A DNA stretch of 64,000 nt from the NCBI GenBank assembly GCA_023432465.1, contig JAEYUO010000035.1:1-64000 (forward strand). Reading direction: 5' to 3'. Below the pieces are notes generated by a model. That model saw nothing but the letters and a program-made list of their open reading frames with translations. It was not told where the DNA came from and did no database searches. The DNA comes from Planctomycetota bacterium. Lineage in GTDB: Bacteria > Planctomycetota > Phycisphaerae > Phycisphaerales > UBA1924. The first letter of the stretch is position 1. Each line of letters starts with the position of its first letter. The position numbers were made by a program, and so were the translations under genes. Below are positions 1-9,518 of the stretch, one piece after another.

Positions 1-2049
1 GTGCGGCCCCCACCTGTGCGTCGGCCCGCGCTGGCGGGCCCGCGCCGCGGGCCGCGGCGAGGGTCGCTGCGCGGGATCAAACGCTGCCTTCGCGGCCTCG
101 CCCGTGACGATCGCAAACTCCAGCACCGCCGGGCCGTCGAAGTTCTGGCCCATCGCCTCGGCTTCCAGCGCGAACTCCCCCTCCAGTTCATCGGGCAGCG
201 TGAGCGCGAGCGTCGTGTTCGATGCCATCCCCGCGCTGATTCGGTCCTCCGGCTGCTTCTCCGTGCTGCGGAGCGTTCGGGTGTTCTCGCTCCACGCCGG
301 ATCGTGAACCGTGAACCGGTGGTACGCGTTCACTCCGCGTCCAACACCCGCAGCCTCCGAATCCTGCCAACGCAGCCGCTGCTCCGGCGTGCGAGCGGTC
401 ATGCCCGACTCACTCACCGCGGCCAGCGAAACGAAGTTGGTCCCCGCGCGCAGTTGATCCGGTCGCAGGCGGAACCGCGGCGAGTACGAGTACTGGCTGG
501 CGACCTCGCGACCGTCTATCAGCAGCACAACGCGAGGAGCCGCCGCACCCGTCCCGCCCCGGTCCGCCGCCCCCCCCGCACGCTGCCAGACTGCGCCGCG
601 AATCTCGATCTCGCCCGGCACCGAGCGTCCATCGAGCACCTCGGAGAATGCGATCCGCAGCGGGCCCTCTCCGCTCGCGTTCATCGCCGCGACCGATGCG
701 GGCCATGCACCGCTGCTATCGGCTGCTGACTCACCCCCACCCATCATCGACGCCATGGCGTCGTCGCCACCGCTCATTGCTCCGGAAGCCATCCCGCCAG
801 CGCTCGCCGACATCGCCTGCATCGACATCATGCCCCCGCCCGCAGTCGTCCCCGCGTCCCCCTTCGCATCCGCGACTCGCAGAAGCTCCCACCGGTCCAG
901 CCGCAGGTTGCGATCCGATCCGCCTCCGGCGTAGAAGTCGTTCATGAAGTGCAGGCGGACGATCTGCTTCCCCGCTTCCAATCGGAACGGCACACCCAGC
1001 GACAGCCGGTGCCACCCCTGCGAGAGCACGGGTCCGCTGGTCACGGGCGTGGTGTCCATGCCGCTCGCGGGGTTGATGATGATGCCCACGCTCGGCAGCG
1101 TGCCCATCGCCATGTCCGCCGCGGCGACGATGGCAAGCTGATACCACCCCGCGCTCTCAACCTCCACCGGGAAGCCGAACCGCGGGAACGTGCCCGCGTT
1201 CCCGAAGTACCGTCCACCCGATGCGCGGGCATCGCGCTGCACCGCGTTGCGGCTGGGCTGCTGGCGGCGCTCGTACGGGTTGGGCTCATCGACCCCGTAG
1301 TCGTCTTCGCACTCGCCCGCGGCCAGCATGCTGCTCTCGGCACGAAGCACGCGCACCACCGTGGGCAGGCTCTTGTGTTCGGTCCCGTCGGCCTCGACGG
1401 TCCTTGCGATCAGCCGCACCGGCCCCTCGGGCAGCTCCGCCGCATCAAACTCAAAGCACGCGTGCACAAGCGGGCCATCATCGGGGCTCGTCATGCGCAC
1501 CGGCCGCAGCGGCTCCATGCCCTGCACGAGCAGCCATGCGCCCTGCTCCGGGTGCGCTGCTGCCGCGGCTTGGCCCTGTGGGGCAATGTCCCAGTACGAC
1601 ACGCCGACCGACACCTTCCCCCAGATCGCCGCGCCATTGGATGGACCCTCGATCGTCGGGCGGTCAAACGCTTCCAAGACGACCGATGGCCTCGTAGCGA
1701 CGGCGACGTCAAGGCTGGCTTGTGCGATCCGGATCGTCGTCTTCCCCTCCACGACAGGACGCACGACGATGTACCCGGTAGTCTGGCCGGCGAGCACGCG
1801 CGCCGGCGTGACGATCTTGAGCACGGTCTCATCGCTGCTGGTCGTCTCAAAGTCCCGCGGCTCCGAAGACACGCCCTCAACGTGCACCGGGATGATCCGA
1901 TCGCGGCCGAGCGTGAGAGTCTGCTCGGGCACCACAAATCGGACCTCTTCCCGGCGGTCGGCTGTCTCACTCCGCCCAAGCGCCGACCCTGACCAGCACG
2001 CAAGCACCGCCGCCAGCACCACACCTACGCCCAGTCTCTTGTTGCTCAT
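1..2049 (-). CDS. Secreted multi-domain protein with CBM-like module (3' end cut by window edge)
   Basis: This reading frame runs leftward from an ATG at 2049 and is still open at base 1, giving 683 residues without a stop. The N-terminus (MSNKRLGVGVVLAAVLAC) is a signal peptide; the Cys at 18 might be a weak lipobox. Residues about 35-120 look like a beta-sandwich or Ig-like domain, and 135-235 like a second one. Residues about 250-395 resemble a calcium-dependent carbohydrate-binding module of the CBM35/60 kind: the segment FMNDFYAGGGSDRNLRLD carries the typical ND...Y...DRNLxLD pattern. A Met/Gly/Ser-rich linker of about 35 residues (about 400-440) follows, then another beta-rich region. 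No catalytic domain is visible in the part present. The role is unknown; binding of extracellular glycan is an inference from the CBM-like motif. Confidence 0.75.
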   Translation of the reverse strand, partial: MSNKRLGVGVVLAAVLACWSGSALGRSETADRREEVRFVVPEQTLTLGRDRIIPVHVEGVSSEPRDFETTSSDETVLKIVTPARVLAGQTTGYIVVRPVVEGKTTIRIAQASLDVAVATRPSVVLEAFDRPTIEGPSNGAAIWGKVSVGVSYWDIAPQGQAAAAAHPEQGAWLLVQGMEPLRPVRMTSPDDGPLVHACFEFDAAELPEGPVRLIARTVEADGTEHKSLPTVVRVLRAESSMLAAGECEDDYGVDEPNPYERRQQPSRNAVQRDARASGGRYFGNAGTFPRFGFPVEVESAGWYQLAIVAAADMAMGTLPSVGIIINPASGMDTTPVTSGPVLSQGWHRLSLGVPFRLEAGKQIVRLHFMNDFYAGGGSDRNLRLDRWELLRVADAKGDAGTTAGGGMMSMQAMSASAGGMASGAMSGGDDAMASMMGGGESAADSSGAWPASVAAMNASGEGPLRIAFSEVLDGRSVPGEIEIRGAVWQRAGGAADRGGTGAAAPRVVLLIDGREVASQYSYSPRFRLRPDQLRAGTNFVSLAAVSESGMTARTPEQRLRWQDSEAAGVGRGVNAYHRFTVHDPAWSENTRTLRSTEKQPEDRISAGMASNTTLALTLPDELEGEFALEAEAMGQNFDGPAVLEFAIVTGEAAKAAFDPAQRPSPRPAARARQRGPTHRWGPH

Positions 2050-2277
2050 CTTCGGCCCCGATCTGAATGGTGCGACGTTGATGCCTGAGTGAGGCCGGAG
2101 GGTGTCCCGTGCCGGGCGGCCGTGAATCCTTGTACACCCGCATTCTCTTACAGGTTACTCGACAGCCGGCCGCCTGCCACCTCTCGCGAGCAGTGAGCGG
2201 CGTGGCTTTTAGGGGATGCCACCGTGCGGCGGCGGGTTCCCCCGTCTCCGACGCATGCTCGCCCGTACACTTCGGCC

Positions 2278-2889
2278 ATGTCGAGCGCGTTCTGGGATCA
2301 GCGGTACTCAAATGCCGACCTTGCCTATGGCGAAGCGCCGAATGAGTTCCTCGTCAACATGGCGGACAGGCTTCCAAAAGGCGGGGATGCGCTGGACATT
2401 GGTGCAGGGGAGGGCCGCAACGCGCTCTATCTTGCCTCGCGCGGGCTGAACGTCCTCGCGGTCGATCAGAGCGAGGTCGGCATGCGAAAGGCGCTGCTCC
2501 GCGCCCGGGACCGTGGCCTGAATCTGCATGCTCGGGCAGTGGACCTTCGCGACTTCGAAGCTGAACCTGGATCGCTCGACGTTGTCAGTTCCATCTTCGT
2601 CCACTTGCCGTCCGCCCTCCGCGCGGCCGTCCACAGACGCATCGCCGCGTGGCTGAAGCCGGGCGGGCTCTTCCTGCTCGAGGCCTATGCCCCGGATCAA
2701 CTTCAGCGCAGCACGGGCGGACCGAAGGACCCGGACATGCTTGCGTCGCTTGAGACGATCGTTGACGAACTCACCGCCGAGGGGAGGCTGGCCGTCGAGC
2801 ATCAAGCCGCGCTCGTGCGAAACGTCTCCGAGGGGCAGTTCCACACCGGCGAGGCATCCGTGGTACAGGTGTTGGCGCGCAAGAAATAG
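2278..2889 (+). CDS. Class I SAM-dependent methyltransferase (TehB-like)
   Basis: A 203-residue protein with the class I methyltransferase fold. Motif I is LDIGAGEGRNALYLA (about residues 40-54), followed by an acidic residue at the end of beta2 (AVDQS). A post-motif region (LDVVSSIFVHLP) and LKPGGLFLLEAY complete the SAM-binding core. Size and motif spacing match small TehB/UbiE-like enzymes acting on small molecules, but the substrate cannot be read from the sequence. I chose ATG 2278 because the family match begins right after it (SSAFWDQRY); an in-frame start 54 bases upstream would add unrelated residues. The gene is divergent from the secreted protein at 1-2049 and convergent with the ComM-like gene. 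Confidence 0.85.
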   Translation: MSSAFWDQRYSNADLAYGEAPNEFLVNMADRLPKGGDALDIGAGEGRNALYLASRGLNVLAVDQSEVGMRKALLRARDRGLNLHARAVDLRDFEAEPGSLDVVSSIFVHLPSALRAAVHRRIAAWLKPGGLFLLEAYAPDQLQRSTGGPKDPDMLASLETIVDELTAEGRLAVEHQAALVRNVSEGQFHTGEASVVQVLARKK

Positions 2890-2926
2890 GCGACGCACGG
2901 CGCAGCACCCGCCGAGTCCGTCCTGT

Positions 2927-4639
2927 TCACGACTTCCGATCCAGCAGCCGATAGCTCACAGCCTCGGCGATGTGTCCCGGCCCGATCGTCTCCGCTCCCT
3001 CGATATCCGCGATCGTCCGCGACACCCGCCGGATCTTGTCATACGCGCGGGCCGAGAGCCCCAGCTCCGTCATCGCCTGCCCGAGCATCGCCTGCGCATC
3101 CTCGCTCATCCGTGCCAGCTTGTCGAGCTGTCGGCCGCTCAGCCGCGAGTTCTGGGTCGAGGTTCCCTGCCGCGCGTTCTGCCGCTCCCGCGCTGCCAGC
3201 ACCTGCTCGCGCATCTGCTTGCTGCTCGTGCCGATCGGCGCGGAAGAGAGCTGCTTCCACGGAACCGCAGGCGCTTCGACATGCAGATCGATGCGATCGA
3301 TCAGCGGGCCAGAGAGCTTCGCGAGGTACCGGTCCATCGCGCGCTTGCCGAACTCATCCCGCGGGATGTCCCCCTTGGGCGTCGGGTTCATCGCCGCGAC
3401 GAGCATGAAGCTCGCCGGGAACCGCACCGCCGAGTGCGCCCGCGCGATCGTGACCACATGATCTTCAAGCGGTTGCCGCATCGTCTCCAGCACATCGCGG
3501 TCAAACTCCGGCAGCTCATCGAGGAACAGCACGCCCCGGTGCGCCAGCGAGATCTCCCCCGGCCGCGGCACCATCCCGCCGCCGACAATCGCCGGCGCGG
3601 AGGAGGTGTGGTGCGGCGAGCGCACCGGCCGCGTCGTCACGAGCCCCTGCCCCGGCGGCATCTGCCCCGCGGCCGAGTAAATCCGCGTGATCTCGATCGC
3701 CTCTTCCGGCGTCAGCGGAGGCAAAACCCCCGGCAGCGCGCGGGCCATCATCGTCTTCCCGGTGCCGGCCGGCCCCAGCATGATCAGGTTGTGCGACCCC
3801 GCCGCGGCGATCACGATCGCTCGCTTCACCGCCTCCTGCCCGCGGACGTCAACAAAGTCCACCGGAGCTTCGGCCGTCAGCAGCATCGCCTCGACATCCA
3901 CCGGCGCGTGCGACGAAGCAGGCAACGCCCCAGTCAACATCCCCACGACTTCCGCGAGCGTCGAGACCCCGACCGCCTCAACGCCCGGCACGACCGCCGC
4001 CTCCGGCGCATTCTCCCGCGGCACCACAACCCCGCGCATCCCGCGCGACTTCGCCAGTGCGGCCATCGCAATCACGCCGCGAACCGGACGCAGTCGTCCG
4101 TCAAGTGCAAGCTCGCCCGCGAACAGAAACTGCCTCGGATCGATCGGTCCGCTCGGCGCGGCATCATCGTCCGCCGCCCCGTCTTCTCCCAGCCCCAGCA
4201 GGTCGCCCGCATCCGAAGGTCCGCCCGAACCGCCTCGCTTCGCTCCCCCCACGCCCCCCGTGCCTGCACGCGAAGGCGCGATCCGCCGACCAAGCGCAAC
4301 CTGCACGCGGTGCGATGGCGCCTCCCCCGGATCGATCACGCCATCGGCGATGAGCATCCCGACCGCGATCGGCAGGTCGTACATCGGCCCCTCCTTGCGG
4401 AGATGCGCCGGGGCGAGGTTTACAACCACTTTGCCCTGCGGAAACTTGAACCCCGAGTTACCCAGCGCGGAGCGCACCCGCTCGACCGACTCCTTCACCG
4501 CGGTGTCGGGAAGTCCCACGACGGTCGGCCGCGGCTGGTCGGAATCGGGCTTCACCGCGCCCAGATCGACATCGACCTCGACCTCGCAGGCGACGGCATC
4601 GATCCCTTGCAGGAGATAGGACTGGACGCGGGCAAGCAT
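2927..4639 (-). CDS. comM: YifB/ComM family Mg-chelatase-like AAA+ ATPase
   Basis: 570 residues. The N-terminal ChlI-like domain (MLARVQSYLLQG ... VVGLPDTAVKESVERVRSAL) is the hallmark of ComM/YifB proteins. In Gram-negative bacteria ComM is a hexameric helicase promoting branch migration during natural transformation. The AAA+ core follows: Walker A LGPAGTGKT near residue 289, Walker B GVLFLDELPEF near 370, and the C-terminal Mg_chelatase lid. Two oddities: an insertion of about 50 Gly/Ala/Asp-rich residues (about 120-170) inside the ChlI domain, and loss of the usual Cys cluster after AAMNP, which here reads AAMNPTPKGDIPRDEFGKRA. ATG 4639 was chosen because the canonical N-terminus starts there, although the frame is open for about 670 bases upstream. 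Confidence 0.92.
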   Translation of the reverse strand: MLARVQSYLLQGIDAVACEVEVDVDLGAVKPDSDQPRPTVVGLPDTAVKESVERVRSALGNSGFKFPQGKVVVNLAPAHLRKEGPMYDLPIAVGMLIADGVIDPGEAPSHRVQVALGRRIAPSRAGTGGVGGAKRGGSGGPSDAGDLLGLGEDGAADDDAAPSGPIDPRQFLFAGELALDGRLRPVRGVIAMAALAKSRGMRGVVVPRENAPEAAVVPGVEAVGVSTLAEVVGMLTGALPASSHAPVDVEAMLLTAEAPVDFVDVRGQEAVKRAIVIAAAGSHNLIMLGPAGTGKTMMARALPGVLPPLTPEEAIEITRIYSAAGQMPPGQGLVTTRPVRSPHHTSSAPAIVGGGMVPRPGEISLAHRGVLFLDELPEFDRDVLETMRQPLEDHVVTIARAHSAVRFPASFMLVAAMNPTPKGDIPRDEFGKRAMDRYLAKLSGPLIDRIDLHVEAPAVPWKQLSSAPIGTSSKQMREQVLAARERQNARQGTSTQNSRLSGRQLDKLARMSEDAQAMLGQAMTELGLSARAYDKIRRVSRTIADIEGAETIGPGHIAEAVSYRLLDRKS

Positions 4640-4716
4640 GCGGGCCAGTATACCGAACTTCTTACAATCTTCGAGGGGGTACTTCGACTTCCCGCCAGCT
4701 CCTTTGATTCGGGTGG

Positions 4717-4735
4717 GGCAGGCGTCTCGCCTGCC
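4717..4735. repeat. REP-like perfect palindrome
   Basis: The sequence GGCAGGCGTCTCGCCTGCC is an 8-bp perfect inverted repeat with a TCT loop, embedded in GTGGGGCAGGCGTC. It lies in the 156-base gap between comM and the aldehyde dehydrogenase. This kind of short GC palindrome is dispersed in many planctomycete and other GC-rich genomes, where it produces spurious peptides such as GRRDACPT. I saw only this copy in the window. It could also form a hairpin in mRNA, but no T-tract follows on either strand. Confidence 0.5.
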
Positions 4736-4795
4736 ATGCGGAGCGAAGACCTTGCTTGACTGGTCAGTCCGGGAGAGTGGGACAGGAACTCTGAT

Positions 4796-6316
4796 ATGAA
4801 CGACCCCATTCACGACCTCGCCGCCGCCACTCGCGATCTTGCCGCAGCGAGCGCGGCTCTGGCCGATCCTTTCGCACGTGCCCGGCTTCTCGACGCCATC
4901 GCCGCCGGGCTCGAAGTCGCCCGAGCCGAAATCATCAAGACCACCGCCGACGAGACCGCCCTCACCCCCGATGAACTTGAACCCGAGTTCGACCGCATGA
5001 CCGGCACCCTCCGGATGTTCGCCGCGCTCGTGCGCGAGGGCTCGTGGATCCGAGCGGCGATCGACACCCCGGCGGCCGCGGGGACGATCGGTCCCAATCA
5101 CGACGTCCGCAAGATCCTGGTTCCGCTCGGCGCGGTGGGGGTGTTCGGTGCGAGCAACTTCCCACTCGCGTACGGCGTCTGCGGCGGAGACACCGCCAGC
5201 GCCCTCGCGGCAGGGTGTCAAGTGATTGTCAAAGAGCATCCCGCCCACCCCAAGACCGGTCGTCTGATCTACCGCACCGCCCAAGCCGCGCTCAGATCGA
5301 TCGATGTGCAATGCAATGTTCTCGCCTACGAACCGAACCTCGATCCGAAGGACTTCGCTCCGGCTGAAGCGCTGATCAAGAATGATCGCATCCGCGCGAT
5401 CGGCTTCACCGGCTCCACTGCCGCCGGCCGCGCGATCATGAGGCTGGCGTTCGATCGGCCGAATCCCATTCCCGTGTTCGCCGAGATGGGGAGCTCAAAC
5501 CCGATCTTCATTTCGGCACAAGCTGTCAGGTCGCGACCGGTTGAAACTGCCGAAGCAATCGCGAACTCGATCCTGCAACGACACGGCCAGCAGTGCACGT
5601 GTCCCGGCTTGATTGTCTGCGAGGGCGGCAAGGAAGCAACAGCCCATCTCGTTGATCATCTCGCTGCGCGTATCGCCGCCGCGCCAGCCCGCCGAATGCT
5701 CGCCCCGTGGATCCACGAGAATTACATCCGCAGATGTCGAGAAGTCGAGTCCTGCCCGGATGTACAGGTGATCGCCCGCGGCCAATCCACCGACACGGCA
5801 GAGTTGGCCTCGGCGATTCTCTTTCAGACATCCTTCACGCGGCTGTCGCAATCGCCTCTGCTCAAAGAGGAGATCTTCGGACCTGCCGCGATCGTCTGCC
5901 GGATTGACGAGTCACTCTGGAGTGACCTTGAACTACCGCGCAGCCTCGCGGCTTCGCTTTGGTTTGATCCCGACTTCGTCGCAGAAGGGCGTCGCCTCGA
6001 TGTCGAAAGCGCGGCGTGGAGTACGACCAACTTCCTGATCCCCGACGCCGTGGCCGGCCGCCTCACGTTCAACTCCGTCCCCACTGGCGTCCGTGTCTGC
6101 ACCTCCATGGTCCACGGCGGCCCCTTCCCCGCGACCAACCGTCCCGACACCACCGCCGTCGGCCCCCTCGCCATCGAGCGATGGTGCCGGCCCCTCTGCT
6201 TCCAGAACTGCCCCGATGCCCTCCTTCCGCCAGAACTCCAGAACGCCAACCCGCTGGGGATCTGGCGGACCGTCAACGGTCAACCGACGCGCAACCCGAT
6301 CCAGCGGGAGCAATGA
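4796..6316 (+). CDS. Alpha-ketoglutaric semialdehyde dehydrogenase (2,5-dioxovalerate dehydrogenase)
   Basis: 506 residues, an aldehyde dehydrogenase superfamily enzyme. The sequence fits the KGSADH subfamily, which oxidises 2,5-dioxopentanoate to 2-oxoglutarate with NAD(P)+ at the end of non-phosphorylating pentose, uronate or hydroxyproline pathways. Diagnostic stretches are FGASNFPLAYGVCGGDTASA, IGFTGSTAAGRAIM, the general-base Glu230 in VFAEMGSSNPIF and the catalytic Cys267 in HGQQCTCPGLIV. The start has a good Shine-Dalgarno (AGGAA, 9 bases upstream). No pathway neighbours are present, so the physiological substrate is inferred from subfamily motifs only. Confidence 0.88.
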   Translation: MNDPIHDLAAATRDLAAASAALADPFARARLLDAIAAGLEVARAEIIKTTADETALTPDELEPEFDRMTGTLRMFAALVREGSWIRAAIDTPAAAGTIGPNHDVRKILVPLGAVGVFGASNFPLAYGVCGGDTASALAAGCQVIVKEHPAHPKTGRLIYRTAQAALRSIDVQCNVLAYEPNLDPKDFAPAEALIKNDRIRAIGFTGSTAAGRAIMRLAFDRPNPIPVFAEMGSSNPIFISAQAVRSRPVETAEAIANSILQRHGQQCTCPGLIVCEGGKEATAHLVDHLAARIAAAPARRMLAPWIHENYIRRCREVESCPDVQVIARGQSTDTAELASAILFQTSFTRLSQSPLLKEEIFGPAAIVCRIDESLWSDLELPRSLAASLWFDPDFVAEGRRLDVESAAWSTTNFLIPDAVAGRLTFNSVPTGVRVCTSMVHGGPFPATNRPDTTAVGPLAIERWCRPLCFQNCPDALLPPELQNANPLGIWRTVNGQPTRNPIQREQ

Positions 6317-6465
6317 TCGAGTTTCTACTCGGCCGTCGCGCGCAAGTGCATGCCATGAAAGAAGTTAGATGGTTCGGCGTGCCGTGAACCGCTCGCGGAC
6401 CTTTCCCAAGCCCAAGCCGCGCAACTTCTGACCCCACAAGGGGGGTCGCGGCCGATATCCCCTTC

Positions 6466-9330
6466 GTGATTACCGAAGGCTCCACATCCGTTCGTTTGTC
6501 CCCGCGCGCACGTCTTGCCGGAACAGGAGGCAGTGGGGGGGCCGAGCCGCGGCTCGCCGCCGCCCCGGGCCGCGCCAGGGCCTCGCGCAAGAAGGCCGCG
6601 TCAGAGCCCGTCGAGCCCGCACCCGCGACCGGCGCATTCCGCATTCGACAGATCGTCTGGGTCGCCGGCGCCATCTTCTGGACGCTCCTGGTGCTCGCCC
6701 TTGCCAGCTTCAGCGCGGCCGATGCCCCCTCCGCCGCGATCGCCCCCCACAACAATCCGCCCGCCAACTGGATCGGGAAGTTCGGCGCAATCGCCGCCCA
6801 CTACAGCTATCAGATGTTCGGGATCGGCGCATGGGTCATGGTCATCCTCGCCGGTGTGCTGCTGGGCATCACCGCGACCGGCCGCCGCGTCGGGCACGTC
6901 CCCGTCCGGTTTATCGGCGCACTGCTCATGGCCGCTTCGGTCGCGGGCCTGCAGACGATCGCGCTCCCCAACTCGGGACCGGTCTCCGGCCTTTCGGGCG
7001 GGCTGATCGGCACCGTCGGCGTGGCTCGACTGGTCGAGAGCTTCAACGTCATCGGCGCACTCGTCTGCCTGCTGGCGGCGTTCAGCATCGGCGCGGTGGT
7101 CGCGCTGGATGTCTGGGCGATCCTCGCCGCAATGTGGACCGGCAAGTTCATCGTCGCGGCGGGCCGCACGAGCGGGCGTGTCGCCGTCGCAGCGGCCCAG
7201 GCCGCCCGTCACCGCCGCCAGGCCGCCGCGATCGCGCGTGCCCGTGAGAACGACATCGACGACGACCAGCCGCTCGCCGTCGCCAGCCCGAGCAAGCGCC
7301 GGGCACGCAAGGCCGAGAAAGAGGCCATCGACGAAGAGGTCGGCGGGTTCGGTGCAACCGAGAGCTTCGACCACAACGGCGCATCCATGCCCGCTGCCCG
7401 CGTTCTGGCCGCGGACGATGATGAGGATGATGCCGACTCCGAGGCGGTCGATGCCGCTGCGGACGGCGATGCGGAAGAAGATGCGGACGAAGCCCCGGGT
7501 GCGCCGCAGGTCTTCGATCCCGAGGCCCTGCGCGCCAAGATCGCCAAGCTCCCGGTCCGCTTCGCGACGCTCACCAAGCGCTCGGCGACCGAGGACGACC
7601 TCCGCGACATCCAGAACACCAGCGACATGGAGGGGTACAAGTTCCCGGGTGTGGACCTGCTCCTTGAGCCCGAGGGCAACTACACCCAGACGATGGACGT
7701 CTTCGTCCGCGATCAGGCCGGCGCGCTGGAGAAGGCCATCCGCGAGTACGGCATCGAGGGCGAAGTGGTCGGCGTCGAATCCGGTCCCGTCATCACGCTC
7801 TTTGAGCTTCGTCTCGCCCCCGGCACCAAGGTCGCGCAGCTCCAGGCGATCGCCAGCGACGTCGCCCGCTCCCTCAAGGCCGTGAACATCCGCATCGTCG
7901 CCAACATGGCCGGGCGCGACACCGTCGGCGTCGAAGTTCCTAACGCCCACAAGGAGAAGGTCCGGCTCAAGGAGCTCATGACCAAGAGCGAGCTCTACGG
8001 CTCCATGCGCCTGCCGATGTTCCTGGGCAAGGATGCCTCCGGCGATCCGCTCATCGCCGACCTGGCCAGCATGCCCCACCTGCTCATCGCCGGCACCACC
8101 GGCTCGGGCAAGAGCGTGTGCATGAACACGGTCATCATGTCCTTCCTCTATACCAAAAAGCCAAACGAGCTCAAGCTCGTCCTCGTCGACCCCAAGATGG
8201 TCGAGCTCTCTCAGTTCAAGGACATCCCGCACCTCATGTGCCCCGTCGTCACCGAGATGGGCAAGGCCGCGGCGATCCTCGAGTGGGCCGTCACCAAGAT
8301 GGACGAGCGCTACGAACTGCTCGCCGAGGCCGGATGCCGCGACATCGCCGCGTACAACGAGCTTGAGTGGGACGAACTCAAGGAGCGTCTGCACATCGAG
8401 ACGCCCGAAGAGGAAGCCCGCATCCCGCGCAAGCTCCCCTACATGGTCTTCGTCATCGACGAACTCGCCGACCTCATGATGACCAACAAGGAGGTCGAGC
8501 AGTCGATCGTCCGCATCGCCCAGAAGGCCCGCGCCGTCGGCATCCACCTCATTCTCGCGACCCAGCGTCCGCAGGCCAACGTCGTCACCGGGCTCATCAA
8601 GTCCAACATGCCCGCCCGCATCAGCTTCAAGGTTGCCAGCGGCATGGACTCGCGCATCGTCCTCGACCAGAAGGGCGGCGAGCTTCTCCTTGGCCAGGGC
8701 GACATGCTCTACCTCTCGCCGCGAAGCTCCAAGCTCACCCGCGCGCAGGGCACGCTCGTCGATGACAAGGAAATCCGCCGCGTCGCCAAGTTCATGCGCG
8801 AGGTCGCCTCGCCCACCTTCGAGCGGCAGCTCATGCAACTCCGCCCCGGCGCGGGCGCAAACGGCCCCTCCGAGGAAGAAGCACGCGACGGCCTCCTCGC
8901 CGCCCAGCAGGACCCCCTCTTCGACAAGGCGGTCGAGATCGTCATCGAGTCCAAGCGCGGCAGCGTCTCGATGCTCCAGCGCCGTCTGGCGATCGGCTAC
9001 ACCCGCTCCAGCCGCCTCGTCGAGGCCATGTGGCAGGCGGGCATCGTCGGCGAGCACAAGGGCACCGTTGACCGCGATGTCCTGATCTCCCAGGACGAAT
9101 GGCAGGCGATGAAGGCCCAGGCGGCCGCCGATGCCGCCGCGACCGGTGGCGAAGTCGTCGATCCCAATATCGGGGAGAAGCTTCGCTCAGCCCAGGCCGC
9201 CGCCAACGTCGAGGGAATCAACGACGCGATGACCGAGGATGAGGACGACTTCGACGACGAGCCGGATGCCGACCCCCCATTTGATGTGCAGACACGGACG
9301 AATCGTCCCCGAACTTCGCACGGCGTTTGA
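6466..9330 (+). CDS. ftsK: DNA translocase FtsK
   Basis: 954 residues. FtsK/SpoIIIE pumps chromosomal DNA through the closing septum and coordinates dimer resolution. The N-terminal region (about 60-220) has about four hydrophobic membrane segments. A charged, very acidic linker follows (about 250-350, with a run of Asp/Glu/Ala near 320-345). The motor domain has Walker A GTTGSGKSV at 543-551 and Walker B VFVIDELADLMM near 662. The C-terminal gamma winged helix (LFDKAVEIVIESKRGSVSML ... GYTRSSRLVE, about 820-880) normally reads KOPS sites. The start is probably GTG 6466; no strong Shine-Dalgarno is visible, so the exact N-terminus is uncertain. The linker is short compared with E. coli FtsK, as is common outside proteobacteria. 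Confidence 0.96.
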   Translation: MITEGSTSVRLSPRARLAGTGGSGGAEPRLAAAPGRARASRKKAASEPVEPAPATGAFRIRQIVWVAGAIFWTLLVLALASFSAADAPSAAIAPHNNPPANWIGKFGAIAAHYSYQMFGIGAWVMVILAGVLLGITATGRRVGHVPVRFIGALLMAASVAGLQTIALPNSGPVSGLSGGLIGTVGVARLVESFNVIGALVCLLAAFSIGAVVALDVWAILAAMWTGKFIVAAGRTSGRVAVAAAQAARHRRQAAAIARARENDIDDDQPLAVASPSKRRARKAEKEAIDEEVGGFGATESFDHNGASMPAARVLAADDDEDDADSEAVDAAADGDAEEDADEAPGAPQVFDPEALRAKIAKLPVRFATLTKRSATEDDLRDIQNTSDMEGYKFPGVDLLLEPEGNYTQTMDVFVRDQAGALEKAIREYGIEGEVVGVESGPVITLFELRLAPGTKVAQLQAIASDVARSLKAVNIRIVANMAGRDTVGVEVPNAHKEKVRLKELMTKSELYGSMRLPMFLGKDASGDPLIADLASMPHLLIAGTTGSGKSVCMNTVIMSFLYTKKPNELKLVLVDPKMVELSQFKDIPHLMCPVVTEMGKAAAILEWAVTKMDERYELLAEAGCRDIAAYNELEWDELKERLHIETPEEEARIPRKLPYMVFVIDELADLMMTNKEVEQSIVRIAQKARAVGIHLILATQRPQANVVTGLIKSNMPARISFKVASGMDSRIVLDQKGGELLLGQGDMLYLSPRSSKLTRAQGTLVDDKEIRRVAKFMREVASPTFERQLMQLRPGAGANGPSEEEARDGLLAAQQDPLFDKAVEIVIESKRGSVSMLQRRLAIGYTRSSRLVEAMWQAGIVGEHKGTVDRDVLISQDEWQAMKAQAAADAAATGGEVVDPNIGEKLRSAQAAANVEGINDAMTEDEDDFDDEPDADPPFDVQTRTNRPRTSHGV

Positions 9331-9518
9331 TGATCCCTTGAATCAGCGTGTGTAACCCGCCGACTGCGGGAGGCGTAATCTCATCGGCCTTGATGCCGGG
9401 AGAGTGTTGGGCGCACCGCGCGCTCCGCGACCTCAGAAAGTACCGTCATCCCCCACAAATCGGGGCGGCTTTTTCCCAGCAGTACCCAAGCCTGAACTCC
9501 AGGAAAGGAATCCCGAGT

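Noticed and set aside
6601..9057. 818-codon open frame on the minus strand opposite ftsK
   Set aside because: Shadow of the ftsK coding frame; composition is random Leu/Arg/Asp-rich and no motif is visible.
9446..9480. CCCC/GGGG hairpin followed by CGGCTTTTT upstream of the 9519 gene as a terminator of ftsK
   Set aside because: The stem is only about 4-5 bp with a 7-base loop; too weak to list.
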